From positions 186,001-250,000 of the forward strand of contig JAWZYV010012276.1 in assembly GCA_038373885.1 (NCBI GenBank): DNA of 64,000 nucleotides, read 5' to 3'. This DNA is from Cheiracanthium punctorium (lineage: Eukaryota > Arthropoda > Arachnida > Araneae > Cheiracanthiidae). The translations under genes were made by a program, and so were the position numbers. The notes under the pieces are model-generated. The model ran no database searches, was not told where the DNA came from, and saw only the letters and a program-made list of their open reading frames with translations. How positions within the stretch are numbered: position 1 is the stretch's first letter; every line of letters begins with the position of its first letter. This document shows positions 1 through 9,066 of the stretch, one piece after another.

Positions 1-1
1 T

Positions 2-766
2 CACACAGGAGAGAAGCCTCATGTTTGCAATGTGTGTCAAAAAGCATTTACTAACCGAAGTAATTTGAAGGTTCACCTCCTTATTCACACAGGAGAGAAG
101 CCTCATGTTTGCAGTATGTGCCAAAAAGCATTCAATAATCAACATGGCTTAACCGTTCATCTCCGTGCTCATACAGGAGAGAAGCCTCATGTTTGCAGTG
201 TGTGTCAAAAAGCATTTACTAACCAAAGTCAGTGGAAGGCTCACCTCCGTATTCACACAGGAGAGAAGCCCTATGTTTGCAATGTGTGTCAGAAAGCATT
301 TACTAGGAAAGATGAATTGAATGAACACCTTCTTATTCACACAGGAGAGAAGCCTCATGTTTGCAATGTGTGTCAAAAAGCATTTACTAACCGAAGTAAT
401 TTGAAGGTTCACCTCCTTATTCACACAGGAGAGAAGCCTCATGTTTGCAGTATGTGCCAAAAAGCATTCAATAATCAACATGGCTTAACCGTTCATCTCC
501 GTGCTCATACAGGAGAGAAGCCTCATGTTTGCAGTGTGTGTCAGAAAGCATTTGCCTATCATATGAGTTTGAAGTTACACCAGCGTATTCACACAGGGGA
601 GAAGCCTCATGTTTGCAGTGTGTGTCAGAAAGCATTTACTAACAGGAGTAACTTGAATGCTCATATGCGCATTCACACAGGAGAGAAGCCGCATGTTTGC
701 GATGTGTGTCACAGAGCGTTTACTCACAGAAATAGGTTGAAGGTTCACCTCTGTATCCCCACTTGA
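2..766 (+). CDS. C2H2 zinc-finger array, 5' end outside window
   Basis: The frame is open from base 2, inside a TGEK linker, so the gene begins upstream of the window. It encodes nine 28-residue fingers of the form C-x2-C-x3-F-x5-L-x2-H-x3-H with TGEKPHV linkers. Bases 1-207 are identical to bases 337-543, so fingers 1-2 recur exactly as fingers 5-6. Finger 9 ends H-L-C-I-P: its last zinc-binding histidine is proline. The TGA at 764-766 replaces the glycine codon of the next TGEK linker. Such arrays are nuclear sequence-specific DNA-binding proteins; helix residues differ between fingers. No KRAB, BTB or other partner domain is visible. It may be a working gene or the 3' part of a decaying one, because finger-like sequence continues in frame after the stop. 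Confidence is high for the family and low for function. Confidence 0.85.
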   Translation, partial: HTGEKPHVCNVCQKAFTNRSNLKVHLLIHTGEKPHVCSMCQKAFNNQHGLTVHLRAHTGEKPHVCSVCQKAFTNQSQWKAHLRIHTGEKPYVCNVCQKAFTRKDELNEHLLIHTGEKPHVCNVCQKAFTNRSNLKVHLLIHTGEKPHVCSMCQKAFNNQHGLTVHLRAHTGEKPHVCSVCQKAFAYHMSLKLHQRIHTGEKPHVCSVCQKAFTNRSNLNAHMRIHTGEKPHVCDVCHRAFTHRNRLKVHLCIPT

Positions 767-1005
767 GAAAAGCTATATATTTCCAGTCTGTGTCAGAAAA
801 CATTTTCTGAGCTCTGCCGTCTCTGTCAAAAAACATCTTCTCAGCACATTGCTTTATGGGTACACCTCTGTATTCACATAGAAGAGAAGCCTTAAGCTTT
901 CCATTTTGTGTCAGAAAGGACTTACCCATAATAATACATTGAATGTTCTTCTCTGTACTCACACAGGGTGGAAGCTGTATGTTTGTCTTCTCAAAAGTCA
1001 TTTAC
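767..1005 (+). pseudogene. In-frame decayed zinc-finger tail
   Basis: Reading on in the same frame past the TGA gives finger-like text (LCQKTF, then HLCIHIEEKP) up to a TAA near 895. After that come another LCQKG finger remnant and a THTGWKLYVC linker. Most zinc ligands are missing. The stop at 764-766 therefore looks like a nonsense change in a once longer array rather than its original end. Confidence 0.6.
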
Positions 1006-1369
1006 TGCTAAGCAGTGATGGCAATGGCGTTATTTCATGCTATTTCGTAAAATTGATATTTTTGCTTACATAAAGTAGTAGCATTTTCTATGCCAACTAT
1101 GTATAAATTTTCAGTATTAAAGTGTTTAATTTATTAGATGGACATCTGCTGTTATTTGAAATGCTTATATACCGTAAATTCCGGCGTATAACGCGCACTT
1201 TTCATACAAAAAAAAAAATAATAATAAGGTCGAAATTTAAGGGTGCGCGTTATACGCCGGTTATAAAAATGATAAATTTAAAAAAAGGAAAAGATGAGCA
1301 TTAAAAAATGAGATTTCTACATGTACCTGAATGTTGTTTGTTTAAAATAAATGACATACCTTATGAACT

Positions 1370-2290
1370 TCAATTTTCATTATCGGACAGCATAAAAAGC
1401 TCATCATATTCATCTTCCGTTAATATCAGGTTGTAACGAAAGTTTTCCACCATATCTGCCTGAAATACTAACTTCTAACTCCTTAGATAACTGTTTTTGA
1501 ACTTTCGGTACCAAACCTGCACAGTGTCACATGATACAACAATAGTACTTAAAGCTGTACTCATAATTCGTTGATATTATGTAGCTGACTTTTTGCAACA
1601 CAACTGGAAGTAAATGATGGTTCTAATCCTCTAGCTAGAGTGATAGTTCTATTTGAGACACCTTATACTTAATGATAACTATATTTTTTACAGATTTCAC
1701 AACACAGTGTTATAAAGTAAACCTATTTCTTTCAAATGCCAAAAATCGTTTGACAAAATATGAGCCAATATGCCAACAAGAACTGTGTGCTGACGATGTT
1801 TGCGGTGGCGGGAAACTTTCGTTACAACCTAATATTTTCAGGCACATGATCAAATACAGTTTCATCCTCACTATCACTGTTACTCTGATCCATAAATAAA
1901 TAGTTAAAATGCGTTCCATCTAGATTGTTCGATATACTACAATTTTTAAATGACTTTTTAATTATATCAGGTTTAATTTCATTCCATGCTTGTATTATCC
2001 GCTCACACACTATTTCTAGACTGGCATGACGCATTTCACCTTCTTCCGTAAATGTTTTATCTCCTTCCAACATCCACGTATTCCAAATTCGTTTTAAAAT
2101 TCCTTATAATGGTTTATTAAAAAACACTTCTAAAGTTTGAACTAATAGCGTTAATCCGCCTGGAATAACTGTCATGTCTGTGTTACATTCTTTCATTAAT
2201 TTCTTTGTATTTTCCGTTAAATGCGATCTGAACATATCCAAAACTAAAAGACTTTCTGGATTCCATAGGGCAAGTATGTGATTGGAAAGT
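1370..2290 (-). pseudogene. Pogo/Tigger transposase, C-terminal half, broken
   Basis: Minus-strand translation from about 2290 gives the DDE_1 motifs of pogo transposases. SLLVLDMFRSHLT holds the second catalytic Asp; VIPGGLT and a WMLEGDKTF segment follow, then IIKKSFKNCSISNNLDGT and an acidic C-terminus. The frame has an in-frame TAA at 2104-2106 and is interrupted by a mariner-derived insertion (1426-1832). After the insertion the acidic tail resumes (EDEYDELFMLSDNEN) and ends at 1370-1372. The N-terminal DNA-binding part and first catalytic Asp are absent, so the element is dead. Within the family the protein cuts and pastes the element at TA sites. Confidence 0.8.
1426..1832 (-). mobile_element. 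Mariner-derived MITE, copy 1
   Basis: The ends read TYAGGTTGTAACGAAAG and its complement, flanked by TA (1424-1425 and 1833-1834). The body matches the copies at 48536-49118 and 49453-50037 but is about 180 bp shorter. It sits inside the acidic tail of the pogo transposase. Confidence 0.8.
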
Positions 2291-2381
2291 AAAGGGTGCG
2301 CGTTATACGGAGGATATACATAAAAATTAAAAAATGAAATTTAAAATTATAGGTGCGCGTTATACGCCGGCATTTACGGTA

Positions 2382-2747
2382 AGTAATTCAATTATTTATA
2401 TAAGATAACTAGCTGAAGCCCCCGTTTTTCTCACTGAATGAAAATCGTTAAACCGATAAATACAGATGGCCAATACGATGTAAGCCTTTTGCTGACGTGC
2501 TGGCCTAGTCAAAACAGATTCCAAAAATTATGTAACTACAAAACTGCTTAAAATAATGTAAGATACAATCTCTAACTCAGAAATTCAGTAGCAGATGATT
2601 TTATGTCCCCCCCCCCCCCTCCCATCCAAGGAAGTGGCGACATCATTGTGTTTGTAAACTCCTGTACTCCTTCCAGTGGTGCAATTAGTTATTAAAAAGA
2701 CCATTAGAATATTGTGTTTAAAAATACTAATTTAAGCGAATAGGTAC
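2382..2747. other. Gene-free spacer
   Basis: No coding sequence recognised. It holds a homopolymer C run near 2606-2618, and its last four bases (GTAC) form the left target duplication of the following solo LTR. Confidence 0.5.
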
Positions 2748-3184
2748 TGTTACGAATTTTGTGGGCAATCCGCTGTTCTGGGGTTTAAACTAGTTTCAAA
2801 TTTGTATTCTACTCGTCAAATAATTAAATTTTGCATTTTGTTGCATGAAAATCGGTTAACTAGAATGCGAGATATGGAGTTTTAGATTTCCTTATTGATT
2901 AACAGAGGGTTTCCTAGAAATCTCAAAAAACATTGATGCTAGAGCTTCACTAACCTCACGTTTGGGGACTTATTTTTGTCCCCGAATTTAGCGATATTTC
3001 GCCCAAAATCGCCAAGCTTGGCGATTTGGCGCAATTTTTCCGTTTGGGGCCTGTAAAGTTTGTTTTCTTGCATTAACATCACACCGTATAGCCCAATATT
3101 ACTCTATTACGAAATCAAAATCGAGTTTGTTCTACAACATGCCTTTGGTGGTTTTTCTCTGGAACCTTCTCCGTTGTTCGGCAT

Positions 3185-3364
3185 TAGGGATGTACGCGAG
3201 ACGACTTTTTTGCGAGACGAGACAGAAATTTACAGCTTTTTTTTTGCGAGACGAGACAGACATTTTCAACATTACGCTATAGGGATTTTTGCGAGACGAG
3301 ACAAAGCTTTTAGGCTATTTTGCGAGACGCGAGACTCCTATTTTTCGTGTCGCGTCCATCCCTA
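3185..3364. mobile_element. 180-bp hAT-like MITE with GCGAGACGAGAC repeats
   Basis: Ends TAGGGATG and CATCCCTA are flanked by perfect 8-bp copies of TTCGGCAT (3177-3184 and 3365-3372). The interior carries about five copies of a GCGAGACGAGAC-type motif separated by T-rich spacers. The undisturbed target is visible in the sister LTR near 8360. The 8-bp duplication points to hAT-type integration. Confidence 0.8.
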
Positions 3365-3649
3365 TTCGGCATAAACTATAAAAGGGACTGCCTCCAGTTG
3401 AGTCAAGTTGATTTCGTCAGCTGCAGAAAATATAGGTCTGCTAGAGGCCATACAAGCTCTGTATTGTTGCTTATAGAAACAACATTTTTGCTTGTTTAGA
3501 GAGGTTTGTTTTTGAATGCTGTGTGTGAATTCTGCATTGAGGAACTATATAATTTTCCTCGAGTATTTCCACTGACTTTTTTGCCTGACCAAGTGCTATA
3601 TTTTGTGTGAGAAATACAGCATATGTGGAAGTTTCTGTTCTGAGCGCAA

Positions 3650-4816
3650 CAGAGTTGTAAAAGAACCCAGGTTTTTTGTAAAAAGCCCAACCCAGGTGGG
3701 TTTTATTTTAAAAAAAAAGTTTTTAGGGCGAAAAAACCCAGGTTTTATTGGGCAAAATTAAAGCTTTTGGTAATTGAAATAAAAAATTTGCACCTATAAA
3801 AACGCAAACTTCAAACCATAGACAAACATAAAATTAAGGCTTAAATCACAAAGGGAATTTGGCACTGCCCTCCAAAAAATAAATAAATGAATAAATTGCT
3901 TCTAAAACTTTCACTGCATATTCTTTTGAATAAATAATTATTAGCTTCGTAAATTATAAGTAATAGAAACTTAAGTGACAAACCCTTAAAACATATAAAT
4001 CTATATATATATATGTATGTAACTCGGCTGTTCGAGCCTCATCAGGGGGAGACCCCCCCTGAACCCCCTAATTTTTTAGCTTCATTATTGCCATATTAAA
4101 ATGATATTAATTGACTACGTCATTTTATCTCTTATCTTTCGTGTATTTCGCCTGGTAACCCTATGTTGAAATTTTTAGGATTGTAACCTATTTATAGAAA
4201 AATACGTGTCATATGCATATTCTACCGCTTGCGAAATATTTTAATAATAGATTAAAGCTGTTGTGAACTAATAGTATTTAAATATATGTAAAATTATGCC
4301 GCATTTTAATTATGTCGCTTTTTTGAGACACATTTTCTGGACAATTTTCAATAAAGGGGGTGAGTCATTAATATATATATCCAATGTACAAAATTATGCC
4401 AATAGAAATGTAGTAAAGCAAAACATATGGATATCTTTTTGAAAAGGTTTATCTTTTCTAAAAAAAAAAAAAAATTACATTATCCATGTAACTGTCTAGC
4501 CCTCCCCTCCTAAAAATGGTAGTAGGAATAATTTTGATTAAAATATATCTATATAAGGCAGTGCCATATTAGGGTAAACGGGGGCAACTGCTCAGGGCCC
4601 AAAGATTTTAGGGTCCAAAAATCTTACATGTAACACTTTTATTTTACACTAAAATTACAAAGGATAAAAAAATTTCAAAAGTTAAATGAAAAAAAAAACC
4701 CATCCCGGTGGGGAAAATGGGGAGCTACCCGGGAAGGTAAAAACCCATTTTAAGGTAAAATCCCATCCCGGTGGGGGAAATGGGGATCTACCCGGGCAGC
4801 AAATCTGACAACCCTG
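3650..4816. mobile_element. Non-autonomous hAT-like element inside LTR 1
   Basis: Ends CAGAGTTGT and ACAACCCTG are inverted (8 of 9 match). The flanks GAGCGCAA and GAGTGCAC match at 6 of 8 positions, and the sister LTR shows the empty site. The right part has a duplicated motif (CCCATCCCGGTGGGG and ACCCGGG, near 4698-4735 and 4755-4798). No ORF is recognisable. Confidence 0.7.
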
Positions 4817-5013
4817 GAGTGCACTGTTATAAACAAGTTACTGGCTGTTTGTGCCTGTGAATTTTGTACAGCTGATTGTTCGAAAAAGTTCTAGAAGCAA
4901 TAACATTTTTGCTCCATCCTGACAAGTGGACTTTTTACTAGAATTTTTTTTTACGTATACTGGACTTTAGAAAGACGAACCCGGGAATCAAGCACAGTTT
5001 TCCGCAACTGTAC

Positions 5014-7599
5014 TTTTCACCTTGAAAAATTACATATTCGCATGTTTATTCTCATTTAGTGAAGACAAAAATCTTGATTACAATTTGTGCAACGATAAAA
5101 TCTTTATACATTCTCTTAAAATTATCAACATCGTGAGAATATATATATATAAGGTAAATAAAAAATTTAAACAAACTTAATATTTGCACTCTATAAAATT
5201 ATTTTTATGAACATAAAATTAAAAATTTAGTATGAACACACCAATTTTAATCCATGCATTAACAGTTTTCCACACAATTTAAAACTGAAATAAAAAGTAT
5301 TGTTCCAAAGCAGTTTTCTACTCGTATGGAAATGACGTCATTCTCAGTTTGCGATATGCAACTTAAATTATTGAAAGCAAACAAAAAAGAAATTCCACGT
5401 TATTTTAATTTTCTTCACTTTTGGATACCGTCGAAGATTATTATTTCGGTTGTGGCGCAATTTTCTTCTCAAAGACTCATAACCCGAATAAAGTTTCTAA
5501 TGCAGTTTTAAATTCGTGACATCAAAATAACGTAGATTTCACATACAATAGCTAACTTTCACTTGTAGATGGTTGGTAATGTGACTCATTATCTTACAAA
5601 TTGGGATATCGGGAGAGCATTATAGAGGTGAAAATTACGAAAAATCGCTTAAAAAGTTGGGGAAAGCTTGGATTCTAAGAGTTTTAAAGCTGAACAAAAA
5701 TTGGCTTGTGCTTTTTACATATTTGTGTAAAATTTCAGGCGGGTATGGTCAAACGGTGATGATTTTTATATGCGATTCAGACAAAAACAGATTTTCGTTT
5801 TTATTTATAAGGATGATAAAGTGAATGAAAAATTAACTTACCAAGGACTGTTTCCTATAACTAAAAAAATTCGAAATATTCTTAAGATATTTAAATATTC
5901 TTCTACTAAAAATGCAAAAGTATAAATTTACTGAAATGAATATGGGACTACAGTTCGTCGAGATCGATTTGGTTTAAAGACGAATGGCTCGAGGGAAATA
6001 TTTAGGTAAAGTGTATCGCTCTTTTACCTCTTTAAAGATCAGCCATAGCCGTCGCTAGATTTACTCTAGATTTAACTACCACTTAACAAGTCAGTCTGTC
6101 GAATCGCTCATCGCGAGCTACAGAGCTCGTCAGAAATGCTCCCCACAAGAACATTATTGAGACAGTTGGCTGTGCGGCGCACACACAGCCAGCTGTGTCT
6201 GTCCAGTTTCTCTTCTATATATGTATATTTTCATTACATTCCCAAAGTTCTTAGCAGATGCGGGTACTGATAAAAATAATTCTGATAGCCATTTCACAAA
6301 TACTGTTTGACTACCGATTAGATAGAAACATAAACATCCGGTTTAGAGGGTAGAAGATTTTCTTTTTTTTAATTTGTACATATTCATGCGAAGATGAAAA
6401 AAAAACAAAAAAATTATCCAACATGGTCGACCCGGAAGAACTTTAGGCTTTCGAAAAACCACGAAAATTTATTAATGTTTTAGGGTGGGGTTTTTTTTTT
6501 TTCGAAATATCCCAAAAATGATTGAATTTAGTGATAATTTTCTAGTGTAAAGTTAAAAGAGGATTAAATTTCTTGCAACTTTTTTGTCGCATGAATAGAC
6601 TTGTTCCACGTGACGTCACAGCCAGCAGAAAAACAACTTTTGGTTGGCAAAACATTTCATTACTCAGTGCTAAGCAATAGGAATAGTTGTACTTATTTTT
6701 AAGTTTCTCGGTCTGGCAGCATAATTTGTCTTCCATTGGATAACTTATATTTTAATTTTTTTACATATCGTTTTTTAGTGATATCCAAGTTATGAACATA
6801 ATTTGACAAAGAAATCGATACTTTAGCATAACTGTGGTTGGAAACCGCCATGTTAAGTAACAGAATGTTTGGAGACAACTCAACTTTTGGTTGGCAAAAC
6901 TCAGCGTTTGTTTGTAAACGTGGAACAGATCTATAGCGAGCACATTGCAGCTTCTTGAAAGTTGTTTTCTTCAACTCCATTGAGCAAATCAGGGATTGGG
7001 CATGAAAACGTATTAAACTGAGAAAAGAGAAGAGGCGCAACGCACGTTCGTCGCCAGCTAATTGAAAATGTGAATAATATGGAAACTATACCCTCCCCCT
7101 TTTGCACAAATACATTGAGTTCACTCAGAAACTGCCCATATTAGTTCATCTCGAGAGAATATAGGTGAAGTCAAGATTCAGTGAAACAAAATTTACTACT
7201 TTTTTTTCCCTGTTCACGAATTTGCATGTACAAAAATAAAATTAATGGACACATTTAACCTACTCTTTTCGTCATCTACATGAACTTTTATGAGTTTGTA
7301 AATAGCATCTTCATATATAAAGAATTGCAAAAGGTAAATGTTTGCCAGTATTTCATTGTACCCCGTATACCGTGGTATTAAGAAACACTTAGTAACACTT
7401 AAATAATATGAGTCAATAATTCAAATTTCAGCATGAATGTTAAGGTCATAACTAGATGTTACACTTGTGCTAGGAAAGTATCGGGCAACTTCAAACGAAA
7501 CTTTAAAGTAGGAGTTTTGATTTTTCCAATTAGCAGAAAATTTTTTGAAAGTGAGGAGTTGTCAATAGATAGTTCATGTATGAGTTTACGAAGGAATTA
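5014..7599. other. Gene-free AT-rich spacer with a TTAA-element relic
   Basis: Nothing coding is recognised. About 6060-6200 resembles the interior of the TTAA-flanked fold-back family seen at 47264-47881 (AGCTGTG and ATCGCG segments). A CACGTGACGTCA stretch near 6607 contains E-box and CRE-like words, but no gene is placed to use them. Confidence 0.35.
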
Positions 7600-7913
7600 T
7601 GCTTAAACAGGGGCGTATTTAAGCAAAATTCATTATTATATAGTATGGGGGGGCGTATATCGGGGTATCGGGGGGCGTATATAATGATTTTGCCGACTAA
7701 CTTAAAAAAATTATATGTTTGAAAGTACGTTCTGTCTCTCTCATATGTGTCTCTACTATATAAAGTTCAACATTATTAACCAATCGGGATCGAGTTTTAG
7801 ACTTGCGGAAAATGTGGGTGCGTTTAAAGATGGATACATAAACACCAGCCCTTTCTTTGAGCTCCACTGTTGTAAAAATTCCGATGAAGTATCATGATAT
7901 TAAAGAAAAATAT

Positions 7914-8807
7914 TGTTACGAATTTTCGGGGCAACCCGCTGCTCTGGGGCTTAAAATGGTTTAAAATTCGTATTCTACGCTTCAAATAGATAAATTTTGC
8001 TTTTTGTTGCATCAAAATCGGCCAATTAGAACCGTAGATACGGGGGTTTTGGTTTCCCATTCAAATATACGGGGTTTCTAGAAAACTCTAGAAATATTAG
8101 TCCTAGAGCTTAGATCTCTTCACTTTTGAGGACTTATTTTTGGCGCCAAATTTGGCGATATTTCGCCAAAAGTCGCCAAGCTTGGCGACTTTTTGGTCAT
8201 TTGGCGCGTTTTTCCCAATGGGGCCTGGAAGTTGTTTTTCCTGCATTAAAAACGCATAATAACCTAACATTTCTCTTCTATGACGTAATCAAAATTCACG
8301 CTTGATGTAGAACCCTCGAGAAATAGACTTTTCTGGAAACTTCTTGCTCCTTCTGCGTCGGCTATTTATAGAAGCGCGCGTCGCCCCGACAGTTCAGTGT
8401 TGATCAAGCTTTGAGAGAGTGAATACGCTTGCTTTGTGAAGGAAGCTGTGTTTCACGCTGTTTGGGAAGCTTTGAATTTAAGTGCTGTGTGTAAATTCTT
8501 CATCGCTGAGTCTTGAGAGACTGTTAGTGTTATTTCTCATATATTTTCGCTGAATTCTTGCCAGTGAAAGTGTTCTATTTTGTGTGAGAAATACAGCATT
8601 TGTGAGAGCTTCTGATCTAAGCGAACTGTTAAAAGCACATTACTGCTAGATTGTGCTTGTGAATTGTGTACAGCTGATTGTTCTACGAAGTTCTAGAAGC
8701 AATAAAGTTTGTGTTCCATCCTGAAAAGTGACTTTTTACTTGAACTTTTTACACCAACTGGACTTTAGAACGACGAACCCCAGGAGTAGCAGAGTAATTC
8801 CGCAACA
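7914..8807 (+). mobile_element. Solo LTR 2, 894 bp
   Basis: Starts TGTTACGAATTTTCGGGG and ends GTAATTCCGCAACA. The flanks ATAT and ATGT fit a 4-bp duplication with one change. Visible parts are a palindrome AAAGTCGCCAAG/CTTGGCGACTTT at 8168-8193, a TATTTATA box at 8363-8370 followed by a CAGTTCAGT start-like site, and a poly(A) signal AATAAA near 8700. There is no internal retroelement sequence. It lies between the left end of the hAT element and its transposase. Confidence 0.85.
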
Positions 8808-9066
8808 ATGTGTTTTCATTATTCTTTGTTCTTGTTGAATGTGCAAATGGAAATTTACAACTCAAATTAAGTTCAAGCGCTTAGTAAGATGGTACTTACA
8901 GCATAAATAATATTTTATTTATACTTACATAAAAGAAAAGATTCAATGGTGAATTATTTTAACTGCATTTTTGTTCTTTTACTATACAATATGCATTTTA
9001 ACCCGACGCTTTTTTGACGAGACCATCTACTATCCACAGTTCCTAAAGTTCCATCCACAGTTCCTA

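Larger units (their letters stand above)
1170..2381. mobile_element. Pogo-like DNA transposon
   Basis: Inverted ends start CCGTAAATTCCGGCGTATAA at 1172 and end with the complement at 2379. TA is present on both sides (1170-1171 and 2380-2381), as expected for the Tc1/mariner/pogo superfamily. Each end also carries an internal inverted copy of the same motif (about 1241-1261 and 2295-2312). The element contains a transposase remnant on the minus strand and a nested mariner derivative at 1426-1832. Confidence 0.8.
2748..5009 (+). mobile_element. Solo LTR 1 (Ty3/gypsy-like), interrupted twice
   Basis: This starts TGTTACGAATTTT and ends TTCCGCAACT, flanked on both sides by GTAC (2744-2747 and 5010-5013). 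It aligns along its length with the solo LTR at 7914-8807. A TATAAAAG box lies at 3377-3384 and a decayed poly(A) signal (AATAAC) near 4900. Removing the two nested elements with their duplications (188 and 1175 bp) leaves 899 bp, against 894 bp for the other copy. No internal retroelement sequence adjoins it. The Ty3/gypsy assignment is an inference from LTR size, TG/CA ends and the short duplication. Confidence 0.85.

Noticed and set aside
149..481. Minus-strand ORF across the first zinc-finger array (likewise 34815-35033 and 39601-39963)
   Set aside because: It is the antisense shadow of the repeated finger codons, with no independent motif.
2..766. Regular 84-bp periodicity that could suggest a CRISPR-like or satellite array
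   Set aside because: The repeats are coding fingers with zinc ligands and linkers; there are no spacers and no cas genes.
3060..3374. 104-codon ORF with RDRH and ARRDKAF text
   Set aside because: It spans the LTR and the GCGAGACGAGAC MITE; the repeated residues come from the repeat motif.
6699..7040. 113-codon minus-strand ORF
   Set aside because: No motif; it contains repeated TTTTGGTTGGCAAAAC sequence, suggesting repeat DNA.
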